From positions 1 through 64,000 of the forward strand of contig CALKHP010000050.1 of the NCBI GenBank assembly GCA_937988775.1: a stretch of DNA of 64,000 nt, read 5' to 3'. The notes beneath the pieces were generated by a model that made no database searches, had not been told where the DNA came from, and saw only the letters and a program-made list of their open reading frames with translations. The DNA comes from an uncultured Alphaproteobacteria bacterium (GTDB taxonomy: Bacteria > Pseudomonadota > Alphaproteobacteria > Rhizobiales > Beijerinckiaceae). Made by a program: the position numbers and the translations under genes. Position 1 is the stretch's first letter. Each line of letters begins with the position of its first letter. Below are positions 39,349-47,357 of this stretch, piece after piece.

Positions 39349-39597
39349 TCAGCCCAGAACGCCGGCGAGATCGGTCGGCACCTCACCATAGCGCCCCAGT
39401 ACCACGGCATCTTCGAAATCGCCCGTAGCGGGCTCTCCAGTCCGCGAGAAGGCGATGGCGCCGCCCTTGTCTGCGGCGATGGCTGATGCTCGCCGCTTAG
39501 CGCTCTCGGAACTCTGAGCCTCGATTGGTTCCAGCGGCACCAAGTCGCCGCTCTCGTCGGCGACGAAGGGGACGACGACGTAATAGGTCATGCTCAT
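39349..39597 (-). CDS. Hypothetical protein, first gene behind LexA-type box
   Basis: Protein of 82 aa, TAGGAG upstream. The sequence YYVVVPFVADESGDLVPLEP then SAKRRASAIAADKGGAIAFS suggests a small alpha/beta fold. No known function. It is the first gene of the leftward operon whose promoter overlaps the GAAC-N7-GAAC box. Confidence 0.62.
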   Translation of the reverse strand: MSMTYYVVVPFVADESGDLVPLEPIEAQSSESAKRRASAIAADKGGAIAFSRTGEPATGDFEDAVVLGRYGEVPTDLAGVLG

Positions 39598-39663
39598 GGA
39601 TCGCTCCTACTCGACGGATGAGACCAAGCATCTGCTCACCCCATGACCGAGCCTCACGCATGG

Positions 39664-39698
39664 GAACGAATTGAGAACAAGGTCGGGACAAGAGTCAA
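39664..39698 (-). promoter_or_regulatory. Promoter with alphaproteobacterial LexA-type box
   Basis: GAAC-GAATTGA-GAAC at 39664-39678 matches GTTC-N7-GTTC on the minus strand, the LexA site of Alphaproteobacteria. On the minus strand TTGACT (39698-39693) and CTCAAT (39675-39670) are separated by 17 bp, so the box overlaps the -10, a repressing position. It faces the operon 39597 to 38842. The rest of 39598-39780 holds no gene. Confidence 0.65.
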
Positions 39699-39780
39699 GC
39701 GCCGCGCCGTGAGGCGATCGGTTGGCGCTCCATCTGGGGCTGTCACCGGCTTTGCATCGCCGCGATGCAAAATGTTCTGA

Positions 39781-40050
39781 TCATTTCGGTGAGCGACGCT
39801 TCCTGCCTATCGCAGACCAATTCTCTTCGCCGTCAGGCTTGAACGTCACGAGAGAAGCGGCGCCGGTGGCGAACCACGCATCAACTTGCCCTCGCAGCCG
39901 CCTTCCAAGAACTGGGTGGATCGATGGGAAGCCGCTCCGCTCAAGCACAATCGCCGTTGCCCGCCATTCGGCTGGCGTCAGCAGGTACCGAATCGCGATC
40001 TCTTCCTCGTCGATGACATATGGTGGCAGGTCTGTCTTAGCTCGGGCCAT
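39781..40050 (-). CDS. Hypothetical protein
   Basis: Protein of 89 aa overlapping the excisionase-like gene by 14 bp. Helical segment EEEIAIRYLLTPAEWRATAI followed by a beta-rich, aromatic C-terminal part. It is likely cotranscribed with the upstream HTH gene. No function recognised. Confidence 0.58.
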   Translation of the reverse strand: MARAKTDLPPYVIDEEEIAIRYLLTPAEWRATAIVLERSGFPSIHPVLGRRLRGQVDAWFATGAASLVTFKPDGEENWSAIGRKRRSPK

Positions 40051-40261
40051 GCCTCGTGCTCGCTAACGGTGCGGCCTCCAAGAATGCCTCAAGCTCCGCG
40101 TGCGGTACGATCGTTGCTCCGTCGATCTTACGCGCGCGAATGCGTCCTGCCGCGATCAATTCCCACATCTTGGATTTTCCGATGCCAAGCATAGCAGCGG
40201 CATCGTCGACTCTGTAGGCGAGTGCGACTTGCCGCGCTGTGCGGCGAGCGGGCGTCTTCAT
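40037..40261 (-). CDS. Excisionase-like helix-turn-helix protein
   Basis: Protein of 74 aa, CAGGAG upstream. VALAYRVDDAAAMLGIGKSK then MWELIAAGRIRARKIDGATI is a clear excisionase/MerR-type winged helix. It lies within 0.5 kb of attR, while int is at the far left end, which is unusual for a Xis but possible after circularisation, because the two ends join on excision. Could alternatively be a regulator of this end of the prophage. Confidence 0.68.
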   Translation of the reverse strand: MKTPARRTARQVALAYRVDDAAAMLGIGKSKMWELIAAGRIRARKIDGATIVPHAELEAFLEAAPLASTRHGPS

Positions 40262-40358
40262 GCCAAAGCTCCTGCAAACGGGAAACCTCCGACATTGCTC
40301 GGGTTATGTGGCGGGATTGCAGAGAGGAACTCTTTCCCGCAAGCAACATTTTAGGAGC

Positions 40359-40565
40359 ATGCCATCTGAAAGCGATATCTGTAACTTGGATTTGGTGTGG
40401 GGTATTAAGGCTATGTCGCGACTGATCGATCGCACCGAACGCCAAAGCTTCTACCTGCTTGAGAAGGGGCTTATCGCTGGCAAAAGGATCGGCTCGAGGT
40501 GGGTCGTTTCGCGGGAAGTTCTTATCCGCTTTTTCGGGACTATCGACCGCAAGAACGCTACATGA
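40359..40565 (+). CDS. Small winged-helix DNA-binding protein at the right end
   Basis: Protein of 68 aa. LDLVWGIKAMSRLIDRTERQ then SFYLLEKGLIAGKRIGSRWV is a winged-helix pattern shared by small prophage DNA-binding proteins. AGGAG lies close to the ATG at 40359; a longer frame exists upstream but lacks support. It is divergent from the excisionase-like gene and reads toward attR. Confidence 0.62.
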   Translation: MPSESDICNLDLVWGIKAMSRLIDRTERQSFYLLEKGLIAGKRIGSRWVVSREVLIRFFGTIDRKNAT

Positions 40566-40571
40566 ACATCT

Positions 40572-40593
40572 TGCTACCATTTTGCTACCGAAT
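40572..40593. repeat. Candidate integrase arm-type site, right
   Basis: Exact copy of 186-207, about 115 bp inside attR. Here it runs into CCGAATTCGG, a 10 bp palindrome. Confidence 0.5.
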
Positions 40594-40709
40594 TCGGTAG
40601 CAGGAAGCGTGACGGGACGGGACGGCTAGTGAAAGGTTCTCCACCATCATATTGATATTCAACGACCATGAGGGACAGGGTGGTACTGGCGAATACGGAT
40701 TTGAGCGAA

Positions 40710-40751
40710 TTTCAAGACCGCTGCCTTAAACCACTCGGCCACCCTTCCACG
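40710..40751. repeat. attR, with a 5' half of tRNA-Ser
   Basis: Exact copy of 93-134. Reading leftward it is the chromosomal 5' half of tRNA-Ser (to the anticodon loop), then diverges into phage DNA; no 3' half follows, so it is a fragment, not a gene. Confidence 0.92.
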
Positions 40752-41068
40752 CCAGCGCGCCGGCGCCGCCTTAAAACGCGAATGGCGGCGCTTGGCAAGG
40801 CGTGCGCTGTGCATGTTGGCGGGCAGGGCCTGCCTGCCGATTCGGCACTGTGCCCGGTTTGCTGGCGGGATGGCCGTAAAATGGACACGATTCCGCCGCA
40901 TCTGGGCGAACCCTCAAGCGTCGGCGGCTCCGCCGGTTAATCTTTGCTTAATGCAATCGGCCCAATTTGGAGAAAGGGACAGGCATGCGGTTGACAGTGT
41001 CCGATAGTCTACTGTCCATTGCCGGTTGGCCCCGTCCTCTTGTCATTGACCGAGCATAGCTGAACCCG
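40752..41068. other. Chromosomal intergenic region (317 bp)
   Basis: Between attR and rlpA. It holds the stranded tRNA promoter and the upstream region of rlpA; no convincing gene is seen. Confidence 0.5.
40770..40798 (-). promoter_or_regulatory. Stranded original promoter of tRNA-Ser
   Basis: On the minus strand TTGCCA (40798-40793), a 17 bp spacer and TTTAAG (40775-40770) lie about 20 bp in front of the tRNA 5' fragment. This would have driven the tRNA before integration. It now points through attR into the prophage. Confidence 0.55.
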
Positions 41069-42481
41069 ATGATCAAACGCCAAGTTTGCGGCCTCGCTGC
41101 CGTTGTGCCGCTGTCCCGTATCATCGGTGTCGTCGGCGTCGGGCTTCTCGTCGCCAATTGTGCCGGCGATACCGGCACCAAGCGCCACGCCAGCCGCGAG
41201 GTCGGCGCGTTTCCCGAGGCAAAATACGGCAAGGCGAGCCCGCGCGTCGTCGATAATGGCGAGAGGGCGCCGAAGGGCGGCGGCCGTCATCTCGTCGGCA
41301 ACACCTACACCATCGCCGGCAAGCGCTACACGCCGCGCGAGAAGATGAAGGGCTACTCCGCGATCGGCATGGCCTCCTGGTACGGCGAGGCGTTCCATGG
41401 CCGGCGCACCGCCAATGGCGAAGTCTACGACATGAGTTCGATCAGCGCGGCGCATCCCACCATGCCGCTGCCGAGCTACGCGCGCGTCACCAACCTGCGC
41501 AATCACCGCTCGATGATGGTGCGCGTCAATGATCGCGGCCCGTTCCACGGCGGCCGCGTCATGGATGTCTCGGAGCGGGTGGCCTACTACCTCGATTTCA
41601 AGCGCTCCGGCACGGCCAAGGTCAAGATCGACTATATCGGCCCGGCCTCGATCGCCGGCAGCGACGACCGCAAGCTGCTGGCCACCTTACGCACGGACGA
41701 CACGCCCGCGATCGGTCGCCAGAGCCCGGTCATGGTCGCGAGCGCGGATCTCGGCCCGTCGCAGCAGCCGACCTTTACGCCGTCCGGCGCCCCCACGACC
41801 GTCGAGACGGCATCCGAGCCGTCCCCGACCGATCGCCGCGAGGAGACGGCGGAAGCCTTCCGCATCGCCAGCAACATTCCGCTGCCGCCCGACCGGCCGT
41901 TCGAGGCGGGCGGGCAGGGCGGCTTCCCCGCTGCCGCGCCGGCGGCGGCGCCGGTCCGGGTTGCCTCGCTCTCGGCGCCGGCATTCGTGCCTGAGCCGGA
42001 GCCGCGCCGTGGCGCGGCCCAGCGTGCCGCCGCTCCGGTGGCAGCGCTCGGCTATGCCGAAAGGCGGCAGCCCTCGTCGCATCCGATCGCGTTGCCGGCG
42101 GCCTTCACCACCAACAGCTCGAACGCCCAGCTGGCGGCGCTGTATTACGCCGCGCCCGCCGATGCCCAGTCGCGCTTCGGCACGCATGGCGATCCGATGG
42201 CGCGCGTGAAGACCGCGCATCTCGTGCCGTTCAATGCCGTGCCGACGCCGGATCAAGCGCAACTGATCGTGCAGGCCGGCGTGTTCCGCGACCATGCCAA
42301 CGCGGTGAAGCTTGCCGGCGCGCTCGGCAAATCGGCCGTGATCAAGCAACTGACCAGCAATGGCGCGGCGGTCTATCAGGTCACCGCCGGCCCGTTCTCC
42401 AGCCATGCCCAGGCCGAGAGCGTGCGCGCCGAGGCCGTCAAGGCCGGCGCGAAGGGCGCCCGCGTCGCCGAGCGCGGCTAG
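41069..42481 (+). CDS. rlpA: RlpA-type septal ring lipoprotein
   Basis: Protein of 470 aa. A lipoprotein signal ends at LVANC (about residues 27-31). The double-psi beta-barrel domain lies at about 95-195 (MASWYGEAFHGRRTANGEVY, RVNDRGPFHGGRVMDVSERV). A Pro/Ala-rich linker leads to a C-terminal SPOR domain (about 390-465) that binds denuded peptidoglycan at the septum. RlpA family members are lytic transglycosylases acting on stripped glycan. First chromosomal gene after the prophage. Confidence 0.9.
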   Translation: MIKRQVCGLAAVVPLSRIIGVVGVGLLVANCAGDTGTKRHASREVGAFPEAKYGKASPRVVDNGERAPKGGGRHLVGNTYTIAGKRYTPREKMKGYSAIGMASWYGEAFHGRRTANGEVYDMSSISAAHPTMPLPSYARVTNLRNHRSMMVRVNDRGPFHGGRVMDVSERVAYYLDFKRSGTAKVKIDYIGPASIAGSDDRKLLATLRTDDTPAIGRQSPVMVASADLGPSQQPTFTPSGAPTTVETASEPSPTDRREETAEAFRIASNIPLPPDRPFEAGGQGGFPAAAPAAAPVRVASLSAPAFVPEPEPRRGAAQRAAAPVAALGYAERRQPSSHPIALPAAFTTNSSNAQLAALYYAAPADAQSRFGTHGDPMARVKTAHLVPFNAVPTPDQAQLIVQAGVFRDHANAVKLAGALGKSAVIKQLTSNGAAVYQVTAGPFSSHAQAESVRAEAVKAGAKGARVAERG

Positions 42482-42493
42482 ATCATATAATTG

Positions 42494-42542
42494 GAGCATT
42501 TCTTCCGCAGAAAACCGGCAACCACTTTTCTGCGAAATGCTC
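42494..42542. repeat. Rhizobial palindromic repeat
   Basis: GAGCATTT...CGCAGAAAA and TTTTCTGCG-AAATGCTC form a long imperfect hairpin. This shape is typical of dispersed intergenic palindromes in Hyphomicrobiales. Located between rlpA and the carboxypeptidase gene. Confidence 0.65.
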
Positions 42543-42647
42543 TAAGGGCCCTTATCGCTCCTGTTGATCTCGCCGTCCGGACTGTGCAGAACAGGAGGAG
42601 GCGGGCGCCAGGTGGCGCTCGCGGCATCACGTCGCGAGGAAACAGGC

Positions 42648-43883
42648 TTGGGCGCACGCGGGGGCAGGATCGAAACGCTGTCATGCGCGATCGCCGCTGC
42701 CTGTCGCGCCACGCTCATGCTTGCTGCGCTGCTGCTCGGCTGGCTGGCTGTTGGCCTTGCGCCGGCATCTGCGCAGCTTTTCCAATCCACCGCGCCCCAG
42801 GCGATCCTGATCGACGTCGCGACCGGCTCGGTGCTCTACGAGCATAATGCCGATGAGCTGGTGCCGCCGGCGAGCCTTGCCAAGCTGATGACGGCCGAGT
42901 TGCTGTTCAACGCCATCCACGAAGGGCGGCTGACCCTCGACAGCGAGATCACCATTTCGGAGCATGCCTGGCGCACGGGCGGCGCGCCGTCGCGCAGCTC
43001 GACGATGTTCGCGGCGCTCGGCAGCCGCATCAAGATTTCCGATATCATTCCCGGCATCGTCGTCTTGTCGGGCAACGATGCCTGCATCGCGGTCGCGGAG
43101 GCGATGGCCGGCGACGAGGCGACTTTCGGCCGCATCATGACCGAGCGCGCCCGCAAGCTCGGGCTGGCGAAATCCACCTTCACCAACCCGACCGGCCTGC
43201 CGGATCCGGGCATGAAGGTCACCATGCGCGAGATCGCCGAACTCTCGGAGCATCTCATCAAGGCCTACCCGGAATTCTATCCGTATTTCGGCATGAAGGA
43301 CTTTACCTGGAACAAGATCAAGCAATCCAACCGCAATCCGTTGCTCGGCATGGATATCGGCGCGGATGGCTTGAAGACCGGCGAAACCGACGATTCCGGC
43401 TTCGCGCTCGCCGGCTCCGCCGTGCAGGATGGCCGCCGCCTGATCGTCGCGATCAGCGGCCTCAAGACGGCGCGCGACCGCGCGGGCGAGGCGCGCAAGC
43501 TGCTCGAATGGGGGTTTCGTTCGTTCGAGAGCCGCACGCTGTTCGAGGCCAACACGCCCATCGCGGATGTGAAGGTGTTCGGCGGCGCATCGTTCAGCGT
43601 GCCGGTCGTGGCGGCAAGCCCGGTGCGGGCGCTGGTGCCGCGCGGCTCGGCCGATACGATCACCGCCAAGGTCGTCTATCACGGGCCGCTCGCCGCGCCG
43701 GTCAAGGCCGGCACCGTCGTCGGCAAGCTCGAGGTCATGCGCGGCAAGATGCTGGCGGTCTCGGTGCCGGTGCAGGTGATGCAGGATGTGCCGATCGGCC
43801 CGCTGCATGAGCGCGCGTTGCAGGCGATCTGGGAATGGGCCGGCGACTACATCCGCTCCAAGCTGCCGAAGCGTTTCACATGA
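42648..43883 (+). CDS. D-alanyl-D-alanine carboxypeptidase (PBP5/6 family)
   Basis: Trims the terminal D-Ala of peptidoglycan stem peptides in the periplasm. Penicillin-binding motifs: SxxK in PPASLAKLM, SGN in VLSGNDACIAV, KTG in GLKTGETDDSG. A C-terminal beta domain and an amphipathic end helix (AIWEWAGDYIRSKLPKRF) anchor it to the membrane. A signal peptide ends at ASAQ. The start is uncertain: the TTG at 42648 has GAGGAAA upstream; GTG 42612 and TTG 42564 are alternatives. ATGA overlap with tmk. Confidence 0.92.
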   Translation: MGARGGRIETLSCAIAAACRATLMLAALLLGWLAVGLAPASAQLFQSTAPQAILIDVATGSVLYEHNADELVPPASLAKLMTAELLFNAIHEGRLTLDSEITISEHAWRTGGAPSRSSTMFAALGSRIKISDIIPGIVVLSGNDACIAVAEAMAGDEATFGRIMTERARKLGLAKSTFTNPTGLPDPGMKVTMREIAELSEHLIKAYPEFYPYFGMKDFTWNKIKQSNRNPLLGMDIGADGLKTGETDDSGFALAGSAVQDGRRLIVAISGLKTARDRAGEARKLLEWGFRSFESRTLFEANTPIADVKVFGGASFSVPVVAASPVRALVPRGSADTITAKVVYHGPLAAPVKAGTVVGKLEVMRGKMLAVSVPVQVMQDVPIGPLHERALQAIWEWAGDYIRSKLPKRFT

Positions 43884-44554
43884 GCGGGCAGCCGGTGGCG
43901 CGCGGCCGCTTCATCACCTTCGAGGGCGGGGAGGGGAGCGGCAAGTCCACGCAAGGGCGCCTGCTCGCCGAACGCCTCGCCGGCGCCGGCATCACCTGCC
44001 GGCTGACGCGGGAGCCTGGCGGTTCGCCCGGCGCGGAAGCCGTGCGCCGCCTGCTGCTCGAGGAGCGCCAGCCGTTCCATCCGCTCGCCGAAAGCCTGCT
44101 GTTCGCGGCCGCTCGAGCCGATCACGTCAAGACGCTGATCGAGCCGGCGCTCGCCGCTGGCGAGTGGGTGATCTGCGATCGCTTCATCGATTCGACGCGC
44201 GCCTATCAGGGCGCCGGCCGCACCGTCGCCGCGAGCGTCATCGACCAGCTCGAGACGCTGGCCATCGGCGCATGCCGGCCAGACCTGACCATCATCCTCG
44301 ATCTCGATCCGCGCCTTGGCCTGACGCGCGCCGATGCGCGGCGCGGCGCCTCCGGTGCGGCCGACCGCTTCGAGGGCGAGACGCTCGCCTTCCACGAGCG
44401 TATCCGAGCCGCCTTCCGCGCCATCGCCGCGGCCGAGCCGGCGCGCTGCCTGCTGCTCGACGCGACCGCGGACAAGGCCGCCGTTTCTGACCGTATCGCC
44501 GCGCGCGTCTCGGACGCCTTCGGCATCACGCCGGGCAGCGGGGCCGCGCCATGA
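43880..44554 (+). CDS. tmk: Thymidylate kinase
   Basis: Protein of 224 aa that phosphorylates dTMP to dTDP for DNA synthesis. P-loop FEGGEGSGKSTQ is at about residues 13-24, the DRx motif is CDRFIDSTRAYQGAGR, and a lid region follows. Coupled by ATGA on both sides to the carboxypeptidase and holB genes, the usual alphaproteobacterial order. Confidence 0.96.
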   Translation: MSGQPVARGRFITFEGGEGSGKSTQGRLLAERLAGAGITCRLTREPGGSPGAEAVRRLLLEERQPFHPLAESLLFAAARADHVKTLIEPALAAGEWVICDRFIDSTRAYQGAGRTVAASVIDQLETLAIGACRPDLTIILDLDPRLGLTRADARRGASGAADRFEGETLAFHERIRAAFRAIAAAEPARCLLLDATADKAAVSDRIAARVSDAFGITPGSGAAP

Positions 44555-45645
44555 AACGCCCGGTTGCCGCCGATGAACGGCTGCCCGAGGCCGACCGCTT
44601 TCTCGATGCGCCGCATCCGCGCGATATCGAGCACCTGCGCGGCCACGAGGCGGCCGAGGCGGGCTTCCTCGAAGCCTACCGCTCGGGCCGCATGCATCAC
44701 GCCTGGATCATCAGCGGCCCGGCCGGCATCGGCAAGGCGAGCCTCGCCTATCGCATCGCCAAGTTCCTCGCCGCCCGGCCGGATGCCGTCGCGCCGGAAG
44801 TTGCGCAGGCCACCGATCTCGCCGTGCCCTTCGAGGCCGGAACGAGCCGGCAGATCGCCGCCGGCTCGTTTCCCGATATCGCCACGATCCGGCGCAGTTG
44901 GGTGCCTGAGCGCAAGGTGCTGTCGGGCGAAATCCGCGTCGACGACGTGCGCGACGGGACGCGCCTGTTCGAACGCACGGCGATCGGCGGCGGCTGGCGC
45001 GTCGTCATCATCGACAGCGTCGACGAGATGAACACCAACGCCGCCAATGCCCTGCTCAAGATGCTCGAGGAACCGCCACGCCAGGCGCTGTTCCTGCTCG
45101 TCTCGCACGCGCCGGGGCGGCTGCTGCCGACGATCCGCTCGCGCTGCCGGCTGTTGCGCCTGCAGCCGCTGCCGGCGGCAACCGTCGCCGCCATCACCGC
45201 CGACCTGCCGCCCTGGGCCGACTTGCCGGGCGAGCGCCATGTCGAGGCCGCCAACGCCTCGGGCGGCTCGGTGCGCGACGCCATCAAATATCTCGACGAG
45301 GATACCGCCGCGTTCCGCCGCCGCATCGTGCATATGCTGGAGGCGCTGCCGCGCGTCGACGGCAAGGCCGTGCGCGATCTCGCCGCCGCCGTCGATGGCC
45401 GGGCAGGGGCCGACAACATGGCCATCTTGCGCCACACGGTCGAGGATCACCTGAGCGATCGCCTGCGCGCGGCGCCGGAGGGCGCCTCGCCAGCCTCTCT
45501 TGCACCGCTGGCGGAGGTATGGGACAAGCTGAGGCTCTCCGCCCGGGATGCGGAGATCTTTAATCTCGACCGGCGCCCGCTCGTGATCGCCCTCTTCGCC
45601 AATCTTGCCGAAGCGGTGCGCGCGGAGCAGACATCGGCCTCCTGA
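44551..45645 (+). CDS. holB: DNA polymerase III delta' subunit
   Basis: Clamp-loader subunit of 364 aa. An N-terminal AAA+ domain shows HHAWIISGPAGIGKASLAYR (a P-loop-like motif), the sensor region VDEMNTNAANALLKMLEEPP and the SRCRLLRLQPL motif typical of delta'. Part of the tmk-holB-metG-tatD operon. Confidence 0.95.
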   Translation: MKRPVAADERLPEADRFLDAPHPRDIEHLRGHEAAEAGFLEAYRSGRMHHAWIISGPAGIGKASLAYRIAKFLAARPDAVAPEVAQATDLAVPFEAGTSRQIAAGSFPDIATIRRSWVPERKVLSGEIRVDDVRDGTRLFERTAIGGGWRVVIIDSVDEMNTNAANALLKMLEEPPRQALFLLVSHAPGRLLPTIRSRCRLLRLQPLPAATVAAITADLPPWADLPGERHVEAANASGGSVRDAIKYLDEDTAAFRRRIVHMLEALPRVDGKAVRDLAAAVDGRAGADNMAILRHTVEDHLSDRLRAAPEGASPASLAPLAEVWDKLRLSARDAEIFNLDRRPLVIALFANLAEAVRAEQTSAS

Positions 45646-45661
45646 CAGGCAACCCGTTTCG

Positions 45662-47215
45662 ATGAGCACCGGCTCCCCTAAATTCTACATCACGACCGCG
45701 ATCAGCTACCCCAACGGCGTGCCGCATATCGGCCATGCCTACGAGCTGATGGCGAGCGACGCCATTGCCCGCTTCAAGCGGCTCGACGGCTATGACGTGT
45801 TCTTCCTGACCGGCACCGACGAGCACGGGCTCAAGATGCAGCAGGCGGCCCTGAAGGAGGGCCTGACGCCGCGTGAACTCGCCGACCGCAACGCGCAAGC
45901 GTTTCGCGACATGGGAAAGTTGCTCAACGCCTCGAACGACGATTTCATCCGTACGACAGAGCCGCGCCATTATCTCGCCAGCGAGACGATCTGGCAGCGC
46001 ATGGTCGAGAATGGCGACATTTACCTGTCGACCTATAGCGGCTGGTATTCGGTGCGCGACGAAGCCTATTACGACGAGAGCGAAACCACCGTGAACCCGG
46101 ACGGGCAGCGCGTCGGGCCGCAGGGCACGCCGGTCGAGTGGACGGAGGAGGAAACCTATTTCTTCAAGCTCTCCGCCTATCAGGACCGCCTGCTCGCGCT
46201 CTACCAGAGCCAGCCGGATTTCATCAGTCCGGATGCGCGCCGCAACGAGGTGATGAGCTTCGTCAGGAGCGGCCTGCGCGACCTCTCGGTCAGCCGCACG
46301 ACCTTCGACTGGGGCATCCCGGTGCCGGGCAACCCGAAGCACGTGATGTATGTCTGGGTCGATGCCCTGACCAACTACATCACCGCCGCCGGCTATCCGG
46401 ATGAAAACGCCGAGCGCTGGCGCTACTGGCCGGCCGATTTCCACATTATCGGCAAGGACATCATCCGCTTCCACACCGTGTACTGGCCGGCCTTCCTGAT
46501 GTCCGCCGGCCTGCCGCTGCCCAAGCGCGTCTTCGGCCACGGCTTCCTGTTCAACCGCGGCGAGAAAATGTCGAAATCGGTCGGCAACGTCGTCGACCCG
46601 CAATCGCTGGTCGAGGCGTTCGGCGTCGATCCGGTACGCTTCTTCTTCCTGCGCGAGGTCGCCTTCGGCCAGGATGGCAGCTACAGCGCCGAGGCGATCA
46701 TCGCCCGCGTCAACGCCGAACTCGCCAACGATCTCGGCAATCTCGCCCAGCGCTCGCTGGCCATGGTCGCCAAGAACTGCGAGGGCAGGGTGCCCGCGGC
46801 GGGGCCGCTGAGCGCCGACGACAAGGCGCAGCTCGATGCCGGCTATGCCATGCTGGAAGCTGCGCGCACCAGCATGAAGGACCTTGCGCTGCACGATGTG
46901 CTGGCCACGGTGTTCGCCTTCGTGGCGCAATCGAACCGCTACTTCACCGCGCAGGAACCGTGGAAGCTCGCCAAGAGCGATCCGGCGCGGCGCGATACGG
47001 TACTGTGGGTGACGCTCGAGAGCCTGCGGCTGATCGGCATCCTGACGCAACCCTTCATGCCGGAATCATCCGCCAAGCTGCTGGATTTGCTCGATATTCC
47101 TGAAGACGCCCGCAACTTCGCCAACCTGAGCGCCACCGATGCCATCGGGCAGGGGGCGCCACTCCCCGCGCCTGCCCCGATCTTCCCGCGCATCGAGGTG
47201 GAAAAGGCCGAGTAA
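45662..47215 (+). CDS. metG: Methionyl-tRNA synthetase
   Basis: Class I synthetase of 517 aa charging tRNA-Met. HIGH signature PHIGHAYELMASD at about residues 20-30, KMSKS in GEKMSKSVGN, and a C-terminal anticodon-binding helical domain. It lacks the C-terminal EMAP dimerisation domain, as usual for the short alphaproteobacterial type. The start at 45662 is 14 bp after the holB stop. Confidence 0.97.
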   Translation: MSTGSPKFYITTAISYPNGVPHIGHAYELMASDAIARFKRLDGYDVFFLTGTDEHGLKMQQAALKEGLTPRELADRNAQAFRDMGKLLNASNDDFIRTTEPRHYLASETIWQRMVENGDIYLSTYSGWYSVRDEAYYDESETTVNPDGQRVGPQGTPVEWTEEETYFFKLSAYQDRLLALYQSQPDFISPDARRNEVMSFVRSGLRDLSVSRTTFDWGIPVPGNPKHVMYVWVDALTNYITAAGYPDENAERWRYWPADFHIIGKDIIRFHTVYWPAFLMSAGLPLPKRVFGHGFLFNRGEKMSKSVGNVVDPQSLVEAFGVDPVRFFFLREVAFGQDGSYSAEAIIARVNAELANDLGNLAQRSLAMVAKNCEGRVPAAGPLSADDKAQLDAGYAMLEAARTSMKDLALHDVLATVFAFVAQSNRYFTAQEPWKLAKSDPARRDTVLWVTLESLRLIGILTQPFMPESSAKLLDLLDIPEDARNFANLSATDAIGQGAPLPAPAPIFPRIEVEKAE

Positions 47216-47244
47216 TGCTCCGGTGCGGCGCCGCTCATTTTATC

Positions 47245-47331
47245 ATTCCCGGCGGCCAAGGGCCGGCCGGGAATCCAGCGTTTGGAACCGCCTTCTGGAT
47301 TCCCGCTCGCGTGCCGCGCATCGGGAATGAC
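47245..47331. repeat. REP-like intergenic palindromes
   Basis: ATTCCCGGC...GCCGGGAAT (47245-47274) followed by a second palindrome of GGATTCCCG...CGGGAATGA type, between metG and tatD. Confidence 0.6.
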
Positions 47332-47357
47332 AGCAAGGTAGACCCTTGAGTACCGCC

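Larger units (their letters stand above)
93..40751. mobile_element. Podovirus-type prophage integrated in tRNA-Ser
   Basis: The limits are the outer edges of two perfect 42 bp direct repeats (93-134 and 40710-40751). Between them lie integrase, a regulator, a replication operon, terminase, portal, capsid, tail, ejection, lysis and cargo genes. No sheath, tape-measure or long-tail genes are seen; the adaptor, hub and large ejection proteins point to a short-tailed phage. Structural and lysis genes look intact, so it may be inducible. Two small genes in the accessory region are broken (33201-33822). Confidence 0.93.

Noticed and set aside
40710..40751. Second tRNA-Ser gene at the right prophage end
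   Set aside because: Only the 5' half is present; the variable arm, T arm and acceptor 3' strand are missing, so it is the attR fragment.
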